Positions 1-6,865 of a stretch of 21,423 nucleotides of DNA are shown here, piece by piece. Positions within the stretch are counted from its first letter, which is position 1. Each line of letters opens with the position of its first letter. The notes below the pieces were generated by a model. The model made no database searches, was not told the origin of the DNA, and saw only the letters and a program-made list of their open reading frames with translations. The stretch comes from DATMNI01 sp035570275 (GTDB taxonomy: Bacteria > Acidobacteriota > Terriglobia > Bryobacterales > Bryobacteraceae): the NCBI GenBank assembly GCA_035570275.1, contig DATMNI010000250.1:1-21423 (forward strand), in the 5' to 3' direction. The position numbers were made by a program, and so were the translations under genes.

Positions 1-734
1 CGCTGCTGAAGTCGGCCGACAACATGATGCTGTACAAATACGTCATCCGCAACGTGGCCAACCAGTACGGCAAGACGGTGACGTTCATGCCCAAGCCTCT
101 CTTCGCGGACAACGGCAGCGGCATGCATTGCCACCAGAGCCTTTGGAAGGACGGCAAGCCTTTATTCGCGGGCGACAGCTATGCGGGGATGAGCGACATG
201 GCGCTGCACTATATCGGCGGGCTGCTGAAGCACGCGCGCGCGCTTTCGGCGATCATCGCGCCCACCACTAACAGCTACAAACGGCTGGTGCCGGGATACG
301 AAGCGCCGGTGAACCTGGCCTATTCGCGGCGCAACCGCTCGGCGGCGTGCCGCATCCCGATGTATTCGGCCAGCCCGAAGGCGAAGCGGGTGGAGTTCCG
401 CCCACCGGATCCCGCGGCCAACCCCTACCTGGCATTCGCGGCGATGCTGATGGCCGGCCTGGATGGCGTGCTCAACAAAATCGACCCGGGCGAACCGCTG
501 GACAAGGACATCTACGATCTGTCGCCCGAGGAGATGAAGAGCGTGCCCTCGATGCCCGGTTCGCTTGACGAAGCGTTGAGCTGTCTCGGCGACGACCATG
601 GATTCCTGATGCGCGGGGACGTGTTCACCGAGGAGCTGATCGAGACGTTCATCGATTACAAGCGGAAGAACGAGGCGGAGGCGGTGCGGTTGCGGCCGCA
701 TCCGTACGAGTTCGCGCTGTACTATGACATCTAA
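1..734 (+). CDS. glnA: Glutamine synthetase, type I (3' part only)
   Basis: This is the C-terminal part of a type I glutamine synthetase, which makes glutamine from glutamate, ammonia and ATP in the cytoplasm. The 5' end lies outside the window; the open frame runs from base 3. Visible signatures are the NGSGMHCHQSL active-site stretch, the substrate-loop NRSAACRIP, and EFRPPDPAANPYLAFAAML. The motif DIYDLSPEE contains the tyrosine (codon 513-515) that aligns with the adenylylated Tyr397 of the enterobacterial enzyme. The enzyme is therefore expected to be switched by GlnE, whose gene is 0.6 kb downstream. No frame damage is seen. A hairpin and a palindromic repeat separate it from the next gene. 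The family call is very secure; only the length cannot be judged. Confidence 0.97.
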   Translation, partial: LLKSADNMMLYKYVIRNVANQYGKTVTFMPKPLFADNGSGMHCHQSLWKDGKPLFAGDSYAGMSDMALHYIGGLLKHARALSAIIAPTTNSYKRLVPGYEAPVNLAYSRRNRSAACRIPMYSASPKAKRVEFRPPDPAANPYLAFAAMLMAGLDGVLNKIDPGEPLDKDIYDLSPEEMKSVPSMPGSLDEALSCLGDDHGFLMRGDVFTEELIETFIDYKRKNEAEAVRLRPHPYEFALYYDI

Positions 735-741
735 GAAACAG

Positions 742-780
742 CAGCCGCGACTTGTCGATCGACCCTCCGGGCCGCGGCTG
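742..780 (+). other. Hairpin just downstream of glutamine synthetase
   Basis: Seven bases after the glnA stop, CAGCCGCG (742-749) pairs perfectly with CGCGGCTG (773-780). The loop contains a second 10-bp palindrome, GTCGATCGAC (754-763). There is no T tract afterwards, so it is not a classical intrinsic terminator. It could protect the 3' end of the glnA message or act as a factor-assisted terminator. Structure seen; role inferred. Confidence 0.45.
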
Positions 781-803
781 GACGGCTCGCTACGCATCGC
801 GCA

Positions 804-845
804 GGCGGATTAACAATCCGCCGCAGGTTGACAACCTGCCCCACA
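804..845 (+). repeat. 42-bp double-palindrome repeat, copy 1
   Basis: The element consists of two consecutive palindromes and a short tail. The first has arms GGCGGATT/AATCCGCC around AAC (804-822). The second has arms GCAGGTT/AACCTGC around GAC (823-839), followed by CCCACA. The same unit recurs three more times at 4236-4442, with differences mainly in the loops. The preceding bases (about 785-803) also match those before copy 3. It looks like a REP-type extragenic palindrome; no RAYT transposase is in the window. Its end is 4 nt before the MOSC start codon. Confidence 0.85.
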
Positions 846-849
846 AAAC

Positions 850-1344
850 ATGCAAGGGACCATCGTACAAATCAACGTGTCTTTCGGCGGCTTGCCGAAG
901 CGGCCGATCGCGCAGGGCGTGGTCGGCCCGCTGGGGATCGAGGGTGATTTTCATAGTCATCCGCAGATCCATGGCGGGCCGCGCAAAGCGGTATTGATCA
1001 TTGCGTCGGAGGTGGTGGACGAACTCACGGCGCGCGGGTACCCGCTGTTTTATGGGGCGCTGGGAGAAAACCTGACCACGCGCGGCCTCGCCATCCGCGA
1101 TATCCGGGTGGGTGACCAGATCCGGGCCGGCAGCGCGCTGCTGGAGGTTACACAACCGCGCGGCCCTTGCACCCAGCTCGACATTTACGGCCCCGCTCTG
1201 AAACACGAACTGACCGACGACCAGGTGCGGGCCGGCGATTACGCGTCGCCCCGCTGGGGCATCAGCGGTTTCTATACCATGGTGCTCTCGCCCGGCCAGG
1301 TGCAGCCGGACGATATAATCGCAGTCGTGGCCAAGTTAGCCTGA
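850..1344 (+). CDS. MOSC-domain protein
   Basis: This 164-residue protein consists of a single MOSC domain, the sulfur-carrier fold shared with molybdenum cofactor sulfurases and YiiM-type proteins. Family hallmarks are HGG at 41-43, GALGENLTTRG at 69-79, and the conserved cysteine at 107 in RGPCTQLDIYG. Stand-alone MOSC proteins of this size are associated with detoxification or sulfur transfer linked to molybdenum cofactor; the substrate here is unknown. The ATG is only 4 nt after repeat copy 1 and has no recognisable Shine-Dalgarno sequence, because the repeat occupies that position. The stop is 3 nt before the glnE start, so the two are probably co-transcribed. The domain call is secure, the function is not. 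Confidence 0.9.
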   Translation: MQGTIVQINVSFGGLPKRPIAQGVVGPLGIEGDFHSHPQIHGGPRKAVLIIASEVVDELTARGYPLFYGALGENLTTRGLAIRDIRVGDQIRAGSALLEVTQPRGPCTQLDIYGPALKHELTDDQVRAGDYASPRWGISGFYTMVLSPGQVQPDDIIAVVAKLA

Positions 1345-1347
1345 CGC

Positions 1348-4230
1348 ATGCAAACATTGGAAAACGGACGCCGTCTTGCCGCGGGGCTTCCGGAACGCGT
1401 GGCCACGCGCATTCAACTATTGCTGGCTTCGGTTCCGGACCCGGCGGCGGCCATCCATTTTCTGGAATGCCTGCGCCAGGAATCGGTCTCCGCGTTCGAC
1501 CGCATCTGCAGCTCGCCGGCCGCGCTGCGCTGCGCGGTGAACCTCTTTTCATACAGTAAATTCCTTTCCGAGGCGGTTCTGAAGAACCCGGAACGCATCC
1601 TGCAAGTGGCCAATTCGGGAAGCCTGTACCGTGTGCTCACGGTGGAGGAATACGAAATACGGCTGTTCGATTTCCTGGGCCACGGACACACCGATGCGCC
1701 CTCAGCCGCCGATCTGGCGCGGTTCCGGCGGCGCCAACTGCTGCGCATCCTGTTGCGCGACGTGCTGGGCTTCGCCACGCTATCCAACGTGACGGAGGAA
1801 CTGTCGCATTTGGCCGACGCGATTCTGGACGTGGCCTACCGCGCCATCCGAGCCGAGTTTGTGGAGCGCTACGGGGAGCCGCGGCTAGCCGATGGCCGGC
1901 CCTGCGGCTTGTCGGTGATCTCGCTGGGCAAGCTTGGGGGCAACGAACTCAACTACAGTTCGGATATCGATCTGATGTTCGTCTATGCGGGCAACGGCCA
2001 AACCGAAGGCGTCCGCAGCCTGAGCAACGGCGCGAGCAACGGCCCGAGCAACAGTCTGAGCACCAGCTTGAGCAACAGTCTGAGCAACAGTCTGAGCAAT
2101 AAGGAGTTCTACAAAAAGGTGGCCAACCAGTACACGGCGCTGCTCTCGGCCTACTCCGCCGAAGGCCCGTGCTACCGTGTGGATCTGCGGCTGCGGCCCG
2201 ACGGCACGTTGGGCGAGATCTGCATGTCGGAAGACGGCGCGCGTGAGTATTACGCCGGGCGCGCCCGCGATTGGGAAAAGCAGATGCTGATCAAAGCCCG
2301 CGTCTCGGCCGGCGAACCGGAAGCCGGCGCGGCGTTGCTGGAGTTCGTGGAGCCGCTGATCTACCAGAGCTCGCTGGACTTTCGCGCGGTGGAGGCGGTT
2401 TCGGAAACCCGCCAGCGCATCGGCGAAAAACTGGCCGCCAAGCGCGGGTTGCAGAGCGGGCTGGATGTCAAGCTCACGCCCGGCGGCATTCGAGACATCG
2501 AGTTTCTGGCCCAGTGCCTGCAGCGGCTGCACGGCGGGCGGGAGCAATGGGTGCGCCACGGCGGCACCATGTTCGCGCTGTTCCGGCTGCGCGACAAGGG
2601 CTATCTTTCGGACCTGGAATACGCGCGGCTCCTGGCTGCCTACCAGTTCCTGAGGTATATCGAACATCGCCTGCAGGTGGAAGAGGACCGCCAGACTCAT
2701 ACGCTGCCATCCGACCCGGAACGGCTGAATCTGCTGGCGGCGCGAATGCCACACGATGGAACCGGCGAAGCGCTCAACGGCGAAACGCTGCCACAGAAGC
2801 TGGACGAGCATCTGCGCGCCGTACGCGAAATCTACGACCGCGTGGTGCATGCGCACAAGCCGCTCTACTATACCGTTCCGGTGCCCGTGACGCTGCAGGA
2901 GGAAGTGGAATTGTTGACGCCGGCCAGCAACCTGGCCCGGCTCCTGGAAGGCCGCGCGCCGCGATTGGCCCAAGCCATTGCGGCGGCCGATCTGCCACGC
3001 GGCCGCGAACGGCTGGAGCACTTCCTGGAACGGGCGATCGAGTCGCCGGTTGGGCTGGGGCGGCTGGAATCCGACGCCGGGCTGGCTGCGGCGGTGCTCG
3101 ACATCTTCAAACACAGCGGCCACTTTGGCGACCAGTTGCTGCGCTATCCGGAACTGCTCGACGAAATCGGCGAGCCGGTGCAGATTGAGGTTGGGACGCT
3201 GGAGGACGCGGCCGCGCTACGCCGCTTCTACCGCAGCCAGATGCTGCGTATCCAGTGCGAGAGCATTTTGCGATCGGCGCCGATTTTCTACACGCTGGTG
3301 CAGACGTCACTGCTGGCCGAGCGCGTGATCGGCGCTGCCTACGGCATCGCGCAGGCGGAAGCGCCGCCGCCGGCCAGCGCGTCTTACACGCCATCGGGAC
3401 AGATGATGGTGATTGCGCTGGGCCGTCTGGGGGTGCGGGAGTTCGACCTGGGCTCGGATGCCGACCTGGTTTTCGCGATTCCCGACGCCGATTTCGACGA
3501 ACAGGTCTTCTGGACCGGCGTGGCCGAGCGCATGATCCAGACGCTGAGCGCCTACACCGGCGAAGGGGTGATGTTCGCCATCGATACGCGCCTGCGGCCC
3601 AACGGCCGCGCCGGCGATCTGGTGCAAACCGAGGGCGCGTACAAAGCTTATTTCGCCGGCCACGCCGAGGCCTGGGAAGGCATCAGTTACATGAAATCGC
3701 GGGGCCTCGCCGGCAACGTGGAGCGCGCCACCGACTTTCTGCATGAGCTGCAGGACGTGGATTGGCGGCGCTACGGGCAGAGCATGCGCTCGCGCAAGGA
3801 ACTGGCCGAAATGCGCGCCCGCCTGGAGCGGGAACAGGGCCCGCGCAATCCGCTGAAGGCCGGCATCGGCGGTTATTACGATATCGATTTCGCACTGATG
3901 TATCTGCGGCTCAAGGCCGCGGGCATTTTCTATCCGGTGTTGAACACGCCCGCGCGCATCGACGTGAACGAAAAGATGGGCCACCTGGAGCGCGAGGATG
4001 CGGATTTCCTGCGCGACGCCGCCACTTTCTACCGGGCGCTGGATCACGGGCAGCGCGTATCCACGGGCCACGCCGAGGGCAGCCTGCCGAGCGCACGCTC
4101 ACAGTTCGAAGTGCTGACCAACCTGGTGCGGCGGTGGACTCCGGAACACTTGCACGAGCAGCGGCTGGATGTCACACTACATGAGATTCGGCGGCGGACG
4201 CGCGAGTTTTTCCGGCGGGTGTTTGCGTGA
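1348..4230 (+). CDS. glnE: Bifunctional glutamine synthetase adenylyltransferase/adenylyl-removing enzyme
   Basis: GlnE adds AMP to a tyrosine of glutamine synthetase under nitrogen excess and removes it under limitation, following PII. The 960-residue length is normal for the family. Both nucleotidyltransferase domains are visible. The N-terminal one has GKLGGNELNYSSDIDLMF from residue 194, with metal-binding D206 and D208. The C-terminal one has GRLGVREFDLGSDADLVF from residue 692, with D704 and D706. The PII-responsive linker lies between them. Each domain also has its RLRPDG/RLRPNG motif. Unusually, residues 226-251, just after the first DxD, form a Ser-Asn repeat (SNGA, SNGP, SNSL, STSL, SNSL, SNSL) encoded by a 12-bp minisatellite. 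The gene starts 3 nt after the MOSC stop. Identification is very secure. Confidence 0.97.
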   Translation: MQTLENGRRLAAGLPERVATRIQLLLASVPDPAAAIHFLECLRQESVSAFDRICSSPAALRCAVNLFSYSKFLSEAVLKNPERILQVANSGSLYRVLTVEEYEIRLFDFLGHGHTDAPSAADLARFRRRQLLRILLRDVLGFATLSNVTEELSHLADAILDVAYRAIRAEFVERYGEPRLADGRPCGLSVISLGKLGGNELNYSSDIDLMFVYAGNGQTEGVRSLSNGASNGPSNSLSTSLSNSLSNSLSNKEFYKKVANQYTALLSAYSAEGPCYRVDLRLRPDGTLGEICMSEDGAREYYAGRARDWEKQMLIKARVSAGEPEAGAALLEFVEPLIYQSSLDFRAVEAVSETRQRIGEKLAAKRGLQSGLDVKLTPGGIRDIEFLAQCLQRLHGGREQWVRHGGTMFALFRLRDKGYLSDLEYARLLAAYQFLRYIEHRLQVEEDRQTHTLPSDPERLNLLAARMPHDGTGEALNGETLPQKLDEHLRAVREIYDRVVHAHKPLYYTVPVPVTLQEEVELLTPASNLARLLEGRAPRLAQAIAAADLPRGRERLEHFLERAIESPVGLGRLESDAGLAAAVLDIFKHSGHFGDQLLRYPELLDEIGEPVQIEVGTLEDAAALRRFYRSQMLRIQCESILRSAPIFYTLVQTSLLAERVIGAAYGIAQAEAPPPASASYTPSGQMMVIALGRLGVREFDLGSDADLVFAIPDADFDEQVFWTGVAERMIQTLSAYTGEGVMFAIDTRLRPNGRAGDLVQTEGAYKAYFAGHAEAWEGISYMKSRGLAGNVERATDFLHELQDVDWRRYGQSMRSRKELAEMRARLEREQGPRNPLKAGIGGYYDIDFALMYLRLKAAGIFYPVLNTPARIDVNEKMGHLEREDADFLRDAATFYRALDHGQRVSTGHAEGSLPSARSQFEVLTNLVRRWTPEHLHEQRLDVTLHEIRRRTREFFRRVFA
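2023..2100 (+). repeat. 12-bp minisatellite inside glnE
   Basis: About six and a half tandem 12-bp units of the type AGCAACAGTCTG, the last three nearly identical and the first two diverged. They encode Ser-Asn-x-x repeats in frame. Because the unit is a multiple of three, copy-number change would alter protein length without shifting the frame. It lies in a loop between the metal-binding DxD and the RLRPDG motif of the N-terminal catalytic domain. Confidence 0.9.
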
Positions 4231-4235
4231 GCATT

Positions 4236-4277
4236 TGTGGGGCAGGTTGGCAACCTGCGGCGGATTGGCAATCCGCC
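4236..4277 (-). repeat. 42-bp double-palindrome repeat, copy 2 (inverted)
   Basis: This is the reverse complement of the copy 1 layout: tail TGTGGGG, then palindrome GCAGGTT/AACCTGC, then GGCGGATT/AATCCGCC. The loops differ (GGC or GCC in place of AAC or GAC) while the arms are preserved, as expected if pairing is selected. It starts 6 nt after the glnE stop. With copy 3 it forms a large inverted pair; the inner flanks GCAGCGAGC (4279 on) and GCTCGCTGC (4327 on) are also complementary. Confidence 0.85.
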
Positions 4278-4346
4278 TGCAGCGAGCTGCTACAAGCCCT
4301 CACGGGAAAGGCTGCAGCGCCTGCTGGCTCGCTGCCGCATCGCGCA

Positions 4347-4388
4347 GGCGGATTAACAATCCGCCGCAGGTTAACAACCTGCCCCACA
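4347..4388 (+). repeat. 42-bp double-palindrome repeat, copy 3
   Basis: Same orientation as copy 1 and nearly identical to it: GGCGGATT-AAC-AATCCGCC followed by GCAGGTT-AAC-AACCTGC and CCCACA. The left flank CGCATCGCGCA is shared with copy 1, so the mobile or copied unit is longer than the 42-bp core. The tail bases run directly into copy 4. Confidence 0.85.
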
Positions 4389-4442
4389 GGCGGATTAACA
4401 ATCCGCCGGACCCAGTGGGTGCCCCTACCAACCTGCCTCACA
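4389..4442 (+). repeat. Variant palindromic repeat, copy 4
   Basis: The first palindrome (GGCGGATT-AAC-AATCCGCC, 4389-4407) is intact. The second is replaced by a different stem, ACCCA-G-TGGGT, followed by CCAACCTGCCTCACA, which resembles the usual second half and tail. This is a degenerate or recombined unit that completes a four-element array with copies 2 and 3. Confidence 0.65.
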
Positions 4443-4460
4443 ACACCCGTGCCGGTGTTG
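4441..4460 (+). promoter_or_regulatory. Hairpin immediately before kinase start codon
   Basis: CAACACC (4441-4447) and GGTGTTG (4454-4460) form a perfect 7-bp stem with a 6-nt loop, ending 2 nt before the proposed ATG at 4463. No Shine-Dalgarno sequence is seen. If transcribed, the stem would cover the ribosome-binding position of the sensor-kinase gene. Structure seen; regulatory role is inference. Confidence 0.4.
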
Positions 4461-4462
4461 GC

Positions 4463-5962
4463 ATGAGCGGGGGCGCCACCGCAAAATCGCCAGCGCCGGT
4501 CCGGTTTGCCGCGTCGGTTCTGCTCATCGTCGCCGTCCTCGCGGTGTACCGTTTCCTGGTGCCGGTCAACAACACGACGGTGGCGCTTACCTTGTTGCTT
4601 GCCATCCTGGGCCTCTCCACGCGCTGGGGCCTGGCGGAAGCCACTGTGGCATCGGTGGTGGCGGTTCTGGGCTTCAACTACCACTTCTTGCCGCCCGTCG
4701 GTACCTTTACGATTAACGACCCACAGAATCTGGTGGCGTATCTGGCGTTCATGGTGACCGCCGTAACGGCCAGCCAGCTTTCCGCCCGCGCGCGCCGCCG
4801 CACCGCGGAAGCCGAGGCCGGGGGTTTGGAAATCGGACGCCTTTATGCCCTGGTGCAGGCGATGATGCTGAGCGGGACTACGCGAAAGACCATTCGCGAG
4901 TTCGTCAACCGCGTGGTACAGGTTTTCGAATGCGGCGCGGCGGCTTTCTACTACCACCCGACGGGCGAGTTTTTCCGCTCGGGTCCGGAGAGCAGTCCGG
5001 TCTCCGATCACGCCCTGCTGGCTGCCGCGGAGGTTGACGATCTGTCGATCGACGCCGAACGGACGTTGGCTACGTCGCCAGTGCGGCTTGGCGGCAGGCC
5101 GCTCGGGAGCATGGCGCTGATTGGCCCGCTGCCTTCGGAGCAAACGGTGCGGGCCATCGTCAACCTGATCGCCATCACCATTGAAAAGGCGCGCGCCCTG
5201 GAAGACGCCAGCCAGGCCGAGGCGGCGCGGCAAAGCGAGGTTTTGAAATCGGCCCTGCTGGATTCGCTGGCGCACGATATCAAGACGCCGCTCACTGGGA
5301 TCAAGGCGGCCGTAACCAGCCTGCTGGGCGCGGCGAGTGGGGGCGGGGCGGTTGCGGGGGCGGGCGCGGCCAGCGGGGGCGGGGCCGAGAACGAATTGCT
5401 CACCATCATCAATGAAGAAGCGGACCGGCTGAACCATCTGGCGGCCGAGGTGGTAGCCATGGCTCGCATTGAGGCCGGGAAGATGCACCTGGACAAGCAG
5501 CCGACCTCGGTACCCGACCTGATCTCGGGCGCCCTGGCGGAGTTGCCGGGATCGCTGAAAGGGCGGCCCTTGACGGTGCAGGTTGCAGAGAATCTGCCGC
5601 CGGCCGACGTGGATGCGGAATTTGTACAGCAAGTGGTGAAGCAGATTGTCGAGAATGCGGTAAAGTATTCACCCGAGGGCACACCGATCTCCGTTTCAGG
5701 GGAGCAGAAAGGTGGGAAGATCGTTATCGGAATCGCGGACCGGGGTCCGGGAATCGAAGAAAATGAGCGGGTCCTCATTTTCGACAAGTTCTTTCGTGGC
5801 AGACGCCATCGCTTCGACACCAACGGAACCGGAATGGGTTTGGCGATAGCCAAGGGCATTGTGGAGGCGCACGGGGAACGGATCTGGGTGGAAAGCGAAC
5901 CGGGCCAGGGGTCGGTATTTTACTTCTCGCTGCCGGTCAGCGGCGGAGGCCGCCAAACTTGA
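4463..5962 (+). CDS. KdpD-like sensor histidine kinase (DUF4118-GAF-HisKA-HATPase)
   Basis: A membrane histidine kinase of 499 residues. Four membrane segments of the KdpD/DUF4118 type lie at about 15-33, 38-52, 57-73 and 88-105. A GAF-like region (about 125-245) and HisKA with phospho-acceptor H271 in LAHDIKTPLTG follow. The ATPase domain has N398 (N box), D426 in ADRGPGIEE and GTGMGL at 455-460. The large N-terminal KdpD and USP domains of classical KdpD are absent, so this resembles the C-terminal half of KdpD. The frame is open upstream to 4169 only because it reads through the repeat array and the glnE end; ATG 4463 is chosen as the first start after the repeats. A Gly/Ala duplication (about 290-310) lies in the dimerisation region. 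No kdpFABC genes are present here, so the signal is unknown. Confidence 0.88.
   Translation: MSGGATAKSPAPVRFAASVLLIVAVLAVYRFLVPVNNTTVALTLLLAILGLSTRWGLAEATVASVVAVLGFNYHFLPPVGTFTINDPQNLVAYLAFMVTAVTASQLSARARRRTAEAEAGGLEIGRLYALVQAMMLSGTTRKTIREFVNRVVQVFECGAAAFYYHPTGEFFRSGPESSPVSDHALLAAAEVDDLSIDAERTLATSPVRLGGRPLGSMALIGPLPSEQTVRAIVNLIAITIEKARALEDASQAEAARQSEVLKSALLDSLAHDIKTPLTGIKAAVTSLLGAASGGGAVAGAGAASGGGAENELLTIINEEADRLNHLAAEVVAMARIEAGKMHLDKQPTSVPDLISGALAELPGSLKGRPLTVQVAENLPPADVDAEFVQQVVKQIVENAVKYSPEGTPISVSGEQKGGKIVIGIADRGPGIEENERVLIFDKFFRGRRHRFDTNGTGMGLAIAKGIVEAHGERIWVESEPGQGSVFYFSLPVSGGGRQT
5327..5385 (+). repeat. 23-bp direct repeat, 36-bp period, inside kinase gene
   Basis: Bases 5327-5349 recur at 5363-5385 with two mismatches. 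This gives two GAASGGGA peptide blocks 12 residues apart. The duplication is in frame and adds a flexible Gly/Ala segment between the HisKA helices, just after the phosphorylated histidine. Confidence 0.8.
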
Positions 5963-6645
5963 GCTTCGGCAGAATTCTGGTGGTGGACGACGATCCGCAG
6001 ATCCGGCGCGTCATGAAGGCCACGCTGGTCGGCCACAGTTACGAAGTGATGGAAGCGCGCACGGGTGAAGAAGCCCTGGAACGGCTTCCGCAGGAGATGC
6101 CCAACCTGGTGCTGCTGGACATGAACATGCCCGGCATGGGAGGACTGGAGACGTGCCGGGCGATCCGCGCGGGTTCGGACATCCCGGTGATTATTCTCTC
6201 GGTTCGCAACACGGAAAAAGACAAAGTGGCGGCGTTGGATGCCGGCGCCGACGATTACGTCACCAAGCCATTCGGCATCGAAGAGCTGCTGGCGCGAATT
6301 CGCGCGGCCCTACGCCGGTCTTCTTCGCCCGAGGGCGGTCCCCGCGGGTTCAGTTCGCCGGACCTGGAGATCGATTTCGATACCCGCCGGGTGCACGCCA
6401 ACGGCAAGGACGTACGCCTCACGCCGAAAGAATTCGAACTGCTCCGGCATCTGGTAACGCATGCGGGCAAGCCGGTGAGCCATCGCGAGCTTCTGCAAGC
6501 CGTCTGGGGGCCGGACTACGGCGACGAACCGGAGTACCTGCGCGTATTCATCAACCAGGTGCGCAAGAAAATCGAGGCCAACCCGGCCAAGCCGAAGTAC
6601 ATCCTCACCGAACCCTGGGTGGGCTACCGTTTCGCGGCAGAGTAA
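5959..6645 (+). CDS. KdpE/OmpR-family response regulator
   Basis: This 228-residue two-domain regulator is the expected partner of the kinase just upstream. The receiver domain has the acidic pocket D10-D12, phosphorylated D54 in LLDMNMPG, S81 and K103 in TKPFG. The C-terminal winged-helix DNA-binding domain contains LTPKEFELLRHLV and ends in GYRF, as in OmpR/PhoB/KdpE proteins. The start codon is TTG, overlapping the kinase stop as TTGA (4 nt), which indicates translational coupling. KdpE-like sequence suggests a link to potassium or turgor, but no kdp transport genes are in view. The target promoter is unknown. Confidence 0.93.
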   Translation: MSFGRILVVDDDPQIRRVMKATLVGHSYEVMEARTGEEALERLPQEMPNLVLLDMNMPGMGGLETCRAIRAGSDIPVIILSVRNTEKDKVAALDAGADDYVTKPFGIEELLARIRAALRRSSSPEGGPRGFSSPDLEIDFDTRRVHANGKDVRLTPKEFELLRHLVTHAGKPVSHRELLQAVWGPDYGDEPEYLRVFINQVRKKIEANPAKPKYILTEPWVGYRFAAE

Positions 6646-6646
6646 A

Positions 6647-6808
6647 GTACTGCTTATGGCGCTGCTGATTTTTGGCGTGCCGGCCAGCGACCCTGCCACG
6701 TTCCTCGGCATCCCGCTGGTCTTGCTTGCCGCGGCAGTGCTGGCCATCTACATCCCCGCCCGCCGCGCCACCAGCATCGACCCGATCGTAGCCTTGCGAT
6801 ACGAGTAA
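6647..6808 (+). pseudogene. 3' remnant of an FtsX/MacB-type ABC permease
   Basis: Directly after the response-regulator stop, a short frame (ATG 6656, stop 6806-6808) encodes about 50 residues that read like the extreme C-terminus of a MacB/FtsX-type permease. These include FGVPASDPATF, a hydrophobic segment GIPLVLLAAAVLAIYI, and the terminal signature PARRATSIDPIVALRYE. In the acidobacterial orphan permeases this motif closes proteins of about 800 residues. Everything upstream is missing and the frame enters the regulator gene, so it is best read as a deletion scar. A functional small membrane peptide cannot be excluded. Confidence 0.75.
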
Positions 6809-6865
6809 GTGGTCTGGCCGCGTTCGCCGGGCCGAAATCCGTCAAGGATACCGCCCTTTTTCAGA

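Noticed and set aside
742..780. Intrinsic terminator after glnA
   Set aside because: The hairpin is good but no T tract follows, so it is recorded only as a hairpin.
2023..2100. CRISPR-like array in glnE
   Set aside because: Units are 12 bp, contiguous, without spacers and in frame with glnE; a coding minisatellite, not CRISPR. No other array was seen in the window.
1885..3123. Long minus-strand frame opposite glnE
   Set aside because: Shadow of glnE: low-complexity Gln/Arg/Val-rich translation without family motifs. It includes the antisense of the glnE minisatellite.
4169..4462. Possible 98-residue N-terminal extension of the sensor kinase
   Set aside because: The frame is open only because it reads through the end of glnE and the palindromic repeats, giving RRINNPP/QVNNLPH peptides. 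The membrane domain begins naturally after ATG 4463.
4172..5632. Long minus-strand frame opposite the sensor kinase
   Set aside because: GC-rich shadow frame. It crosses the repeat array and the glnE end and has no domain signatures.
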